Source of the DNA: Cryphonectria parasitica EP155 | Lineage: Eukaryota > Ascomycota > Sordariomycetes > Diaporthales > Cryphonectriaceae | Direction: 5' to 3' | NCBI RefSeq assembly: GCF_011745365.1 | Contig: NW_024468916.1 | Location: 248,001-312,000 of the forward strand | DNA: 64,000 bases | In this document: positions 43,503 to 58,923 of the stretch, in pieces | Position numbering within the stretch: position 1 is the first letter of the stretch | How the letters are laid out: every line of letters starts with the position of its first letter | The notes under the pieces: generated by a model | The model's database searches: none | Told to the model about the DNA's origin: nothing | Seen by the model: only the letters and a program-made list of their open reading frames with translations | Made by a program: the position numbers and the translations under genes

Positions 43503-46500
43503 CGTATCCTGCTGCTGGGTCGGTCGCTGTAGCGGTGGTGGGTTGTCTCTGCCCTTGGCCTGAAGGATGGAGGCGACGACAGCCCTGCCGGGAAAGATGA
43601 CCCTATTTAGAGAGCCAGGTCTCTTTGTTTGGAATCTCATCCCACGGAGAATCTTGGAACGAAAAGTACCCAGCCGTGGACCAGCCAGCCGCAATTGGAC
43701 TGAGGCGACGAGAGAACGGAGGAATCTGGCGAGTCGATGTGGCTTTCTCAGCTTGCCTCACCTCACCTCGACCGGTGCCTTAGTTGTGTATTCTTGTGTT
43801 GTCTGAAGCAGGCCACAAGGGAAAACTTGTGCCTGTCCTATCCCCTCTTTGTCCTCGTGTTGCTATTGTTCTCGACAGTACAATCCAAGCCTTCTGGGTT
43901 GACTGCCCGGATCCCACTGCTTTGTTCTCCACCAACGGAATTGTTAGCTGTGTCCAGGAACTGCTTCCCTCTTCCCTCTCTCTCCCTCTCCAGCCGCTGT
44001 TTGATTGGTGTGGTGATTGAGTAGCTGTTGCCCTGAGCAGCTGGTGTTGTCGCGGAAGATCCAGATTTTTTTGGGGGGGGGGGGGGCGCGCAGTGTTTGC
44101 TTGCACAGGTGTTGAGTTTTAGCCTTGTGGTGACATGACCAGACCCAGCAGCCCCCATGACAAGCTACTGCCTTTTCTTTCTCTATACTGAGCTCGACAC
44201 ATTTTGAACAAGGAAAAGTTGCCAGCTCACCCAAGAAACATTGGAACTGCAATACAATTCCTTTCTCTTCATGCTGAGTATGTTGGTCTGTACTGGAAAT
44301 GGGAGTTTTTCTTATTATAAAAAAATAAAATAAAATAAAAACTAACAAGAAAATCAAAACCACCACCCAATGTGTTCAAACAGGACAGCTTCAGCATCGC
44401 TCTTATTTGACATGACAGCCAAACTCGACCAACTGGACATGCTGGGATGACGTGTTTATGTTTGCTTATGAGTGACATCAATTTGATGCTGCGGAAGGTA
44501 TGAGCGTTTGGGCTCCTTCCAATCCATCGACTGTACCTTCCCTTGTTCCTCTGCTGCTCCCAATGGTCTTGCCGTGGCCGCATCCATACCCAACCCAATA
44601 TGGCCCATCCATCCATCCACCATCCCATCACACACAAAGTTTGCCCAACTACACCATCGATGCAAGCCTGCCTGATGAAATGCAAACAATCGCGATCACT
44701 TCTCCAAATCAATCGATCTGTTCTCTCGACGGACCCCATTTCGAAGGACGTCGTCCAGATTCGGAAAATGCTCCGCCGATGATGGGTGCTGACGCTGACC
44801 ATTTCATCTCGCAGACTTGATGAAATGAGACTGGTCTTCGAGAGGAAGCCGTTGCGAGTACGCACCCGTGAAGCAGCAGTCTATCTGCTCAACCCTGGCA
44901 AAGGGTTCGGGCTGGGCTGGGCCGAGATCAGTCCCTCTCTCCAGAGGCAGGCGAGGAAAGAAGCCCTGTCAGGAGCAGGAAACCGAACCGAACGTGGATG
45001 AAGTCTCAGGCACCATTGACTTTCATTCTTCGTGCGCAACTCACTGCTTTGGGCTGTCTGCCTATCGAGCGCCTCCATAGCTCTCCAGCTCGCCCAAAGA
45101 CTTTGCCCCAATCTCAATCGACCCCGGGAGGGGGGGGCTGCCCTCCAGCCAGAGCATCAGTGAGGACGAAAACACTGCAGTTGTACGGGTGAGATATCGG
45201 GTACAGATCTGGGCGTTGTCGTCCGACGTACTTTGGTCCTGCAGCTTCCATAACAGCAGCAGTCTCAGCCGTCTCGGAACATCCGAGGCCCCCATGGCCA
45301 GCCAGCACGGCGCAGTGCTCCTCCGCCCGGGGTCCCGTCGAAATTCTCGGCGGTCATTCTCCAGGTGTGCACGTCCCGAGCTGCTGGCTGTGGAGCACGT
45401 ATCACGAGAATCATGAGCTCGTGTGTGCCTGGAAGAAGGTTTCCTGTCCCGATGGATAACTTTCAACACAACAGACAAGTGTCCTGTTTGGATCCACCAC
45501 CAAGCCCCATCGTTTCAGAGGCCGACGGCATACACTTCATCTTGCATATTCTCATTCTACTTTGATACATGGATGAGGAGTCTCGCATGGCCGAGTCAGG
45601 CTCGACTCTCACAGCACCGATGCTTGTGCACCGACCAAGGGAGGGCTCCGTATGTTCATGCCGAAGGCACTATGGTACAAATTCGGAGGATCATGTCATG
45701 TCATGTCAGATTTTCGCATGACCACCAATGGGACAACACACCAGACAGGCTTCGTACTTCGTCCCTTCTAGGCAAGGGTTCCGAGACATTCCTGGTGCCC
45801 AAGAACTGCGGCCACGACACGATGGGCCGGGCTGCTTTTTATTCTTCTCCTCTTCATCTCCTACGTGCCGCGTGCCTGCGTGCCAACGTGCCAGCGTGCC
45901 AACGTGCCTATATGCTACCCGCTACATTAGTAGTACTACTGTATGGGAACTATGGTAAGTATGTCTTGCTGTCGCGGGTCGGGATGAGAGGCATGGCACC
46001 AACACGTGCTCATGCCGTCTGTCTCGCCCTCTCTCATTCTCCCTTCTCTCTCTCTTACTCCCGCTCCGCCGATCATGGCCACTCCCAGGAACAGCTCTCC
46101 CCATTCAGTAACGACAAACTGAGGGGCTTGAACAAAGCAGACCTGCAAAGACTAGGTGGCTAACCTCCGAGACGCCACGCTTGCCACGCCGACCCGTGCT
46201 TCTCTATCTTGCTTGTGCAAGTAAGTAGCTGGGCTGGAACCTTCTCCTTGAACCTGCAGCCCCAGACCTGCAGCCAAGAGGATCCCAGATTCATGCCTTA
46301 GCTGCACGAACCTGCGCAAAAGACGGCGTGCCGCTCGGAAAGAGAGAAAGGAAAGGGAAAAAAACAAGTTAATGTAGCGCTGGATTCGAGAAAGACGGGC
46401 GGTTGGATAGATGGATGGGAAAACAGACACAATCCGCACGGTGGTCTCAGAAGCAGGGTTGTCCCCGTTGGACGAGAGGCCATCTTGCTCGGGTTCCCGC

Positions 46501-49454
46501 CTGTCATGTCATCCCGCTCCGGCGCGCAGATTCTCGATGGAGGCCTGCATGTTCAGGGCCATCCTCTCCCTCTGTTTTCGCGACCACCAAGTGAGACGTG
46601 CGCGGGCGAAAAACACAGCATGCGAGGCACCACTTCCTGCGAACCATCTGGGAAACGGCTGGCTGGGGCGCGCGGGAAGCAAGACGTCCTTGTCTCGCGA
46701 TAGTGGAGTTTCTCTCTACTATGCACGATATAGGCCCAACAGGCGACCTCTCAAGGACGGCGGGCAAATGGCGGTCAGTTCGAAGCGGCTCGTCCTGGCT
46801 GGCTGGCTGGCTGGCTAGCTCCCTACTCTGGGGACCAAGCGCAGGGACCTCTTTCTGTCTGATCGCCGAGGGCGTCTCGACATTGGCCGTTCAACGTGTG
46901 GAGAGGGAAAGAGAAAGAGACGTAGGCCATCATGGCAGGAACAGATAGCATAGTACCATAGTAGGAGGAGAATGGGACAAATGGAGCAGAGATACGAAGG
47001 AAGAAAGGCTAAGCCCCTGCATCGCCAACACAAGCGTGACCCCGCGAAATTATGGGGCATCAACTGAAGGTGCACCACGCAAGCAGAACAAGGAGAAAGT
47101 GCCATCTTTAAGCCTCATGACAGACACAGCCACCTATTTTTTGCTGGTCCTGGATTCTGCCCACAATGTGATTGATCGATCCCCTTCTCCTCTCCACCGA
47201 GGGCTCTTCCTCTCACACCATCCCCTGGGGAGATGGGTCAATTGTTCTACGGGAAGATGAAATGGGAGGAAGGAGGGGATGGAATCGAGATAGCCGTTGC
47301 TGACGGTTGCCGACGGTTGTATCCTTATTGCCACCGGACCCCGGAGTCACCTTGAAAGATTTCGGCACAGAGACAAGTCTGGCTGGCAGGGTTTATGACT
47401 GTATACTGATCAGAGTTGAAGAACAGTAACAAGGAGAGTCTGGAGCTCAGCACGAACCTTTGGCAGCGCATCTTGTTTTTTCTCCTGCCTACAGTCTAGT
47501 ACTACATAGCTCTAGGTGCTACTAGTACATACAGTAGTGATATTATTACCATGTACACACTACAATGTAGTATGGTAATAGTACAATATAGAGTACATGC
47601 TCCCAGTACAAAATAGTAGACTCAAAAAGTATGCAGCAAACCGATCGCCATCGCTCATTCTCTCCAGCTATTGCGCCAGCGCCAGCGCCAGCGCACGGCA
47701 CGGTGGGTGTATGTACGGAACTTTTCCCGTCCGGGAGGCATGGGAAGGGGGAGAGAACAGGGTGGGGTTGGAGCAGACAGAAAGATGGGAGAGGAGAGGA
47801 GAAGGAGGAGTGGGTACGCGGGTGGATGATGATGGAGGATGATAATGATGGGGGTTGCAGTGTGTGGATAGGTTGTATTGCCCTCTTTTCAACCAAACAG
47901 CGTCGGCCGCGTAGCAAAGTGTGGAGCCCGTCCTGGGTTGTGGTACCGCTCTAGGGACCTACTAAAACGTTGTCGCCTCAGAGATGCACGCCCCAGCGAC
48001 CAAAAAATCTGCATCCAGGCGAACATATCCATAGTACCGTGCTGTGGTACTACTACGACACCACTGCATACACACAGTCGTAGTGGTACCTTGGTCAGTA
48101 GAACGATGCTTATGCGATGCGATGCGATGCAGCTGATCCTATGTGGATAATACGGAAAGGGCCCCGCTGATCGCCAAGTGCTTGTGGTACAGCTCAGAAC
48201 TTCGGTTCATTGTGTCGGTTCCCTTGATTGGCAGGATCATCAAGGCTCTCTCTCTGTGTGTGTTCCTCTTCTCTCATTCTCTCTCTGTCTTTGGCCAGAA
48301 AGGTAAAAAGGGCATTGTGGGTTGTGGATTGCAAGGGGATTAGGGATGCCCCTCCTCCCGGCCCCCCAGGCAGTCAGTCGTGTCAAGCAAGTTAAGTTCT
48401 GTCTTCGAAACACACAACAAAAGTATTCCCCATTGTTTCTCGACTCGTTGAAGAAAACAAGAGAAAAGGGGGGATGGAGAGGAAGAGAACAGCAAACCAT
48501 GTGCTATGCTTGCTACGACCCAAGTCAGTATGTATGTAGACAGTACTTACAAAGTTGAGTATACAGTATGATAATGGTATGAATGGCACAGATAGGTAGC
48601 CTATCAGACGGCTCTCTCCTGTGTGTATGTCTTGAACTGAACCTGCCACACTGTAACGAGATTTTTGTCCACCAGATAGATGTCTCAACCTTGGCCTCAA
48701 CCTAGCGCCAGGTCAAGTCACAATGATGGGGCCATCTCGCTGCATGTTTCTTCAAGCGCACCTCACCAGTGTCACAACTTGTCTGTGACGACTCAGGGAA
48801 AAAGAAGGGAGACTGATTGGGGAAAGGGGGGAGGGGAGGAGGAGAGGGAACATGGTGTTGCCACACACACACACACACACACACATATGCACCATCATCG
48901 ATCCAAGCAAATGCTTTGCTGACATGATTTGACTTTGATGATCCTTGACAAGATTTACGTCGTCAGGGCACACACACAAAGAGAGAGAAGAGAGGAGGAA
49001 ATGAAAGAAAAAGCATTGTGTGCCTCTTCGGGTCCAAGGGGAGGAACATGGGGGTGACCTGCTAGTGATATGACTCTGCGGAATGAACACAGCAAATAGC
49101 AACACCAACCAGCAGACGCTTTATGGTGTTCAATCTAGAAAGAGATCTCTTCTTCCCTTCTTTCTCCCCCCCCCCCCCAAAAAAAATACATAAGATGAAG
49201 ATTCAGACGGGATTGTGAAATCAGAGTCAGTCAGATCTTAATCAATGATTTGTCTCCCTCTCACTGCGCTCAACAAGGTCATCTGCGCAGATTGTCGCCG
49301 GTGTGGCAATAGATTGCGAGCCGTGCCTGCTGACATTTGTCTCAGCAGCCATCAGCACTACCACATAAACTTGGTGGTGGGTTGGTCTTACTGATGCCAC
49401 ACCTAAGATCGATAGAAAGGGACAGAAGGCCAGCGCCCCCCCCTCTCTCCAACC

Positions 49455-49480
49455 AAAAAAAAAAAAAAAAAAAAAAAAAA
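49455..49480. repeat. 26-nt poly-A homopolymer
   Basis: An uninterrupted run of 26 A on the plus strand, with no coding feature near it. There is no sign of a retrotransposed copy next to it. Confidence 0.9.
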
Positions 49481-51259
49481 GGAAAACCAAACAAGTATGA
49501 ACCCATCCTTGCTCGCAGCGGGTACACCGTCTGTTCACGATAAAATGGTGGGCCTCGGGGCCTCTCTCTCCTCATCTTGTCTCACCACCAAAATTTGTTG
49601 GCCCATAGATGAATAAGCGACCATCTATTGAAGAGAATTACACACATTCAAAGCAGCCCATTTAGAAGGGAATGCTTTCGTCCCTACCCTCGCTCGAGTC
49701 TATTCTTCGTGTTTTGTCCTTGTTCTTTCGGCAGGCAAATAAAGGAGGTGGAGGAGAGACGAGGAGGAGGTCGGGACGAGATTGGGGCTGGACTTTCTCA
49801 TCTGGGAAAGGGTTTATCTCGAGACAGTGCGAAAGAGGTTGTGCGTAAAACCAAATAGGAAAGAAAAATCGTCCCTTTTGTCGCCTTACGGCATAAGTAC
49901 TACTAGTATGTATACAGATTACAGGGTTGCGAATATGGAGGGAAAGAGCGAGAGAGCGAGTTTTCACCAGTACTACCTTGGGGAGGCGCTTGCCTCGACT
50001 TAGGGCACTGTACTGTGTTGTGTTATGTACACTGCATACAGTACTGTTGCATACTATAGTATATCCTGCATATTGACTATGTATTAGTATGTACAACTTG
50101 GCCGTCCAGACAAGCCCAGGTCCACCTCGAAAGTCCCCCAGCAAGGACGAGGATGAGGATGGGTCTCCCAGCATCCTCATCCTGAAGAGGACCCAAAGCT
50201 TCCATCCAGGCTTCCATTCTATTACCAAAAGAAACAGGAAAAGAAAGAGGAAAGAGAAAAGACCAGGGGAAGAAAGCGATGAGCAAGAGAAGAAGATGCT
50301 GTCTTGTCTCTGCCCCATCTCCTCGTCCAGTTTCTGGGTGGCAGGATTCGAGAGCTTGCCCCCGGGGTCCCAAGAGCTGGGGGGCTGGCTGGGGACAAGC
50401 CGTGGCGTCGATTGGTTCCACGATGCTACTATGTGGGACAAGACTACTATGGTACACACAACGCCCCGCTTTCTTGGGTAAGGGTACGTAGCGTAGCGCA
50501 GGTCAGGGCTTGGGTTGTATTGAGGTGGGTTGCTCCTGCTTTCCAAGGGTGGTGGCGTCTCCTCATGGGAGGGGCCGGTCCCGAAGATTCGTGCATGCGC
50601 CTAGGTTGATTGGCTGGACCAGGGCTGGCTGGGATCATAGCAGTCCGACGTGCATCTGCTCACCGCTTCTTTCTTGGGGTCTCCGGTTTCCCTGATGGTG
50701 CGGGACTTTGGACCTGGCCCATCCATCCATGATTGCGAACGGGACAGCACAGGACCACAGACACCCAAGACTGGGAGGGGAGGGAACACACACAAGCCAG
50801 AGAGACACGAGAGACAAGAAAGAGAAGAGAGACGATAGGTCAGGGAAAACTGACAGAGAGAAGAGAAAGAGTCTGTGTGAGAGTGGGAAAAGAGTAGAGG
50901 ATCCAAATCAGGGTCTCGTCCTCCTCCAACCTCCACCACCACCTCACTCCCCCCCCCCCCCAGAGCCTAAAGGTCACCCTACTCAGACAAACTGGTCTAT
51001 CTCTACTCGACTATCACTTTCATCGTCAGACTTCCCCCTCCTCTCTTTCTTCTCTCTCTCTCTCTCTCTCCATCTCCCCTCCCTCCCCCTCTCGTCCGTG
51101 TCAGCAGGCGAACACCTCGTCATCTCGTCTGTCTGTCATTTGTCTCTCGTCACGTTATTTCTTGTTCGCCCCTTCTTCCCGACTACGACCCTATCAACTT
51201 GAGAATCGAGCCACACAACGCACATTTGAGATAGAAACTCGTTGTGTGTATGTGTGTGT

Positions 51260-51535
51260 ATGTGCCTGCGTATTCATGTTGGCACAACTCCTGATCTTGA
51301 CGGACAGACAACGGGCCTCGATCCTCTCTTCCTGACGACAAACAAGACAAAAGACCAACCACACAAAATATTATCTATCTCCCTCTCCTCCGCACTCGCA
51401 ACACACGAATCAATCGTCGTTTTCAAGGGTCTCCTGAGTTATTGTTCCTACCTCTTGGCGGGACCACGCTCTCCTTTATCTCCCCTTCCCCCAGATCGAC
51501 ACTGTTGCTCGCGCCTCCTCGTGACCATTCCCTGA
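51260..51535 (+). other. candidate upstream ORF in the regulator's leader
   Basis: If the leader is transcribed unspliced through this point, an ATG at 51260 opens a 91-codon frame ending at 51535, 229 bp before the main start. A second, 14-codon frame starts ten bases earlier (51250). Neither looks like a conserved peptide. Such leaders can lower translation of fungal regulators, but this depends on the real transcription start. Confidence 0.35.
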
Positions 51536-51764
51536 TTGATATCTCTTCTTACCTCTCCTCCTGCTTCAAATTTATTGTTCCCTCGAGATCCTTGTGTGTC
51601 TGTGTCTGTGTCTGCGTCTGTGTGAAAGAGCGGTGACCTGAGAGGCTCCGCCCCACGCAACAGAGGCATCTCCATACCACAAACCAAAACCATCCGGGAC
51701 TCGCCAATCTCAATATCAATCGGTTCCTCCTTTTCCGCGGATCCCTGATTCTTCCCCGGCAGCC

Positions 51765-52226
51765 ATGACTTTTGACTTCAACGCCGCCCACCAGGGAGGA
51801 CAGGCCGCATTGCTGGAGCAGCTTGCATTCGACCCTCGGGACCAGCAGCGATACGCCACCTTCGCGCCAAACTCAATACCGACCCCGACGACGACGACCT
51901 CACCGTCTGCCTCGACCGCCATGGTCCAACAGCAGCAACAGCACGCAGGCCACCACAGTCCTGCGGGCTCCTGGCACATGCCCTTGGACATGGCCGCCGC
52001 CGCCAGCAGTGTCTCTCCCATCTCGATGCACTCTCCCAACATCAACAACACTATTGTGCCGCCCTCGTCACCCGAGGACCTCCAGCACCACCACCACCAC
52101 CAACAGGCACAGTCGCCGGTCGGCCACCACAGCTCAACCGCGTCGAGTCCTCACCAGCAACTATCGTCGCCATATACCACCGCCATCCCGCAGCAGGCCT
52201 CCTCACTCCTCGCAGAATGGACATAC

Positions 52227-52280
<54 letters not shown>

Positions 52281-54552
52281 CAACAACAACAGCAACAGCA
52301 CCAGCTGCAGACCTCTCCACAGGACCTGTCTCACTTCATCCAGGACTCGTCCACCGCCCTCATCAGCTTCAACCCCTTCGCAGCGGCAAACCTGCAGCCC
52401 TCACCCATGGCTTATCTCCCAGCCACCACGCAGGCCGCTCTCGAGGCCGGCCTGCACCAGATGGACCCTTCCAGTTTCAACATGTCTCCCGTCGAGGAGA
52501 CAAGCCAACAGATCTCAAACTGGAACATAGGCCCCAGCATGAGCACCGGCATGGCCAACTGGCAAGACTTTGAGACCGCCATGCAACCCCTGGCAGACGG
52601 GCTGCCCAGGGCCGTCAGCATGGGAAGCAACTCACCCACCGGCACCTACCTTGTGGTGCTGTCCATGAACTCCAGCGAGGGCGGCTGGGCCATGGTCGAC
52701 ATGTATCATCCCAACTACGACTCCTTTTCCCAGACTCCACAGGCACAGAACGTCTTCAACCCCAGCCAGACCCTGCACCTGCGTACCAGCTCGGACTCGT
52801 CTCAGTCGGACGGCAATTCATTAGAGCTGGGCAGCTGGGAGGAGGTCAACTTTCCCATCTCGCCCTTCTCACCTGGCTCGGACTCGTTTGTCGACAGCAC
52901 CAGCAGTCACCGCAACTGCTTCCACGGGGATGGCCACCATCACCATCACCACCAGCACCAGCACTCGCACGAGATCATCAGCCCCAGTGCTGCTGTGCCT
53001 CCCATGCCCATCCGCGCCACAGCTGCCGCCACCACCGCCGCCAGCAGCAGGGCGAGCCCTGTTAGCGGCTCCGGTGTTGGCTCCACAGCCTCTTCTTCCG
53101 TGTCCCCCCCAGTGAGGCGCACCACGGCCCCTAGGAAGAGCCCCATTGCCAAGCCCCCCACAAAGGCCGTCATTCGGAGAACGTCCAACGGCAAGAAGGA
53201 CGGCACCGGTGAGAAGAAGATTGGGAGACGCCGCGGGCCCCTGCTGCCTGAGCAGAGAAAGCAGGCCAGCGAGATCAGAAAGCTGCGGGCCTGCCTGCGG
53301 TGCAAGTTCCTCAAGAAGACCTGCGACAAGGGTGAGCCCTGTGCCGGCTGCCAGCCCTCGCACGCCCGCCTCTGGCAGGTCCCCTGCACACGTATCGATA
53401 TCAAGGACATTGGCTTCTTCATGAAGGACTGGAAGGCCGACTACGAGAGACATCTCGACCGCGGCGTGTCCGTCTACAACGTCAAGGGTTTTGCCCAGAA
53501 GGAGACTCTCATGTGGATCACCCACGGCTACGGCTTCTGCCTGCCCGTCATGGTGCGCGAGGTCTTTGTGGCCGACGAGAGCTGCTTCCAGGTCGACTGG
53601 GTCGAGTCCCACCTGACGGACCAGGAGCCCATCGACTTCGAGATCCGCACCGAGAAGCTGGACGTCGGCCGCGAGGGCGTCTCCATGGATGCCCTGTCCG
53701 AGTACCTCGACAAGCACATTGACCAGTCGTTTGAGACCTTCATCGACGACCACTTCGAGGGCACCCCCTTCATCACCGAGATCCTCAAGACGGCCCACCG
53801 CTTCTACATGAAGGAGAAGATGCCCGTCATCCGCAAGGCGCTCAAGCTCGTCCTGGCCTACAACCTGACCCTGCACATTACCATGGTCGAGCAGCAGGGC
53901 TCCGAGGACCAGCTGGACGGACAGATCGATGACGAGGACTCCAAGTACTTTGGTAAGGTGGTGGCACCCGTTATGATCAACTTCCAGATCAAGTGCGCCA
54001 TGGCCGACATGTGGCGCGAGCTGCAGAAGGACATCCTCGAGGAGCTCTCGGCCCTTTACTCGAGCGTCTACAGTGGCGATCGCCTCAAGAACTGGCCCAC
54101 CATCTTCATGCTCGCCTCCATCCTCCTCGCCGTCTGGGAGGAGATGCAGTTTGACTGCCACTACCGCGTTCCCGACCCTGTGGCTGTCAACAAGTTCTGT
54201 GCCGACATGGAGACCATCCCCGTCGGCGTCATTGTCGGCCTCTTCCACGCCATCTCCCAGAAGCTGCCCGCCTTCACTGAGTGGGATACCCGCCGCCACG
54301 GCCAACTTCTCAACAACAATCCCGCCGTCTGTGAGGCCATGACAGAGGTCCGCCAACACGTTCTCAAGCATGGTAAGTATCTATCTATACTCCCCTTTGG
54401 CACGTAAGCATCAAATCTTGATCTAATTCGCTGACAATCTTATTCCAACAGAGGCGTATCTGCGGACAAGGCCCGACACCAAGTTTGACAGGGACGACTT
54501 TGACTCCCTGTCCAACAAGTTCCTGTCCAAACTGGTGATTCGCGCTAACTGA
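51765..54552 (+). CDS. Zn2Cys6 transcription factor with long Gln/His-rich N-terminus
   Basis: Two exons (51765-54372 and 54452-54552) give 902 residues. The first 500 are low-complexity: a run of 24 Gln at 155-178, His runs, and Ser/Pro/Ala-rich segments typical of activation or condensate-forming regions. A basic stretch leads into the zinc cluster at residues 510-541, with spacing CX2CX6CX5CX2CX11C (starts RACLRCKFLKKTC, then GEPCAGC and a final WQVPCTR). The cluster sits in the middle of the protein rather than at the N-terminus, and the last loop is longer than the usual 6-8 residues. The C-terminal 350 residues are helical and well conserved in appearance (FMKDWKADYERHL, EMQFDCHYRVPDP), without a fungal_trans domain that I can recognise. 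It is a nuclear regulator; target genes are unknown. The second exon restores EAYLRTRPDTKFDRDDF before the stop. Confidence 0.9.
52227..52298 (+). repeat. CAG/CAA run encoding 24 glutamines
   Basis: Twenty-four consecutive Gln codons, mostly CAG in the middle with CAA interruptions at both ends, inside the transcription-factor gene. The pure CAG core could vary in length between strains. Confidence 0.95.
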
Positions 54553-57961
<3,409 letters not shown>

Positions 57962-58923
57962 GCCGTTCCTCGTGGATGGTGGAAAGGATAGTCAAGCATG
58001 AATACGGGGGGTAATACGTGGAAAGGCCACTACGATAATCACTTATCATCAATGCAAGGGAGACGCTTGGTAGCATACCCAATCTGACACAATTGTAGAC
58101 TTGGTTGTTCAAGTCTACGCACACAAACACACAATCTCTGTGCCATTCGTATTACCTTTGTGACATGTGTACTGTTCTGCGCTGTAGGATGAAGGCGATT
58201 TCGTAGGAGTAGTTGGGTGGCGGTGGCGGCTTGGCCTGGACACGTTTTTGTGGCGGCGGTGTCGCCGATAGACGACGCGAGCAAATCAGATTAATACATC
58301 ACTTGGGTTACCGTAGCAGAGAGACCACAAGATGATTTGTAAAGCATAAACACCTCTTGTGAAGTTACATGTATCTGATTTGGTGATGTTTGCTTGGTGT
58401 CGTGATCAACACGTCATTGAGGGGCGTCCCCCGAAATGCAGCGGGTCAACAAGGGCTCTTAGCACGCCTAGTAAGTAGCGGAACCCCACGCGCTTCGCCT
58501 GTCTGACGAGAATTTCCCGACCCTCGATGGATTGCTGTGCACCACAAAACTTCTGCGCCTGCCATTGCACAAAAGTCGCCTTCCGACAAGAGTCTGGATG
58601 TTACAATTATGATTCACCCTTTCACACTTTCCTTGACTAGTAGCGAAGCGGAACAGCATTTCTTGCCACCCTGAGGAGGAAGCTGGAAACACGCGGAGCT
58701 TCTAACGGTGCATCATCAATCTAGGATCCTTGGACAAAGGACCTTCTGCCGCTTTCTGCAAGACCTCGACGTCCCTTTTTTTCTCGTTGCTGTATCATTT
58801 CTCAACATCTTGTGGCTGATCCAGCGAGCGACGTCCTGAGTGGCCACATCGCCTGGGCTCGAGACCCTTCGGGCTCACCACAGATAGGGAGAAGAGACCA
58901 CCTCTTCTACCTGTTCTCGAAGT
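57962..58923. other. intergenic, ubiquitin 3' side to BRAP2-like leader
   Basis: This 1.0-kb stretch holds the polyubiquitin 3' UTR and the upstream region of the next plus-strand gene. I see no gene, notable repeat or clear RNA structure in it. Confidence 0.5.

Larger units (their letters stand above)
43503..51764. other. 8.3-kb gene-poor divergent interval
   Basis: I can support no gene between the farnesyltransferase (minus) and the Zn2Cys6 regulator (plus). The right end (about 50900-51764) is a CT-rich leader for the regulator. Simple sequence includes a G13-type run near 44074, CGTGCCAACGTGCC-type units near 45862-45911, GGCT repeats near 46797-46816, GCGCCA repeats near 47678-47692, GATGC repeats near 48113-48131, CA at 48862-48885, a C run near 49168, a 26-A run at 49455-49480 and CT at about 51048-51070. 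Frames such as plus 45423-46163 and minus 49662-50546 show no family features. Confidence 0.55.

Noticed and set aside
45423..46163. 246-codon plus-strand frame in the gene-poor interval
   Set aside because: No domain, irregular composition, crosses microsatellite-like DNA; no introns that would extend it. Probably chance.
49441..49490. Poly-A run as the tail of a retrotransposed element
   Set aside because: No element body, open reading frame or target-site duplication is visible beside it; homopolymers are common throughout the window.
49662..50546. 294-codon minus-strand frame upstream of the regulator
   Set aside because: Composition follows local CT/GA bias and phenylalanine/serine-rich runs; no family features or convincing start context.
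52869..54371. 500-codon frame antisense to the Zn2Cys6 regulator
   Set aside because: A shadow of the GC-rich codon usage of the real gene; no recognisable protein features.
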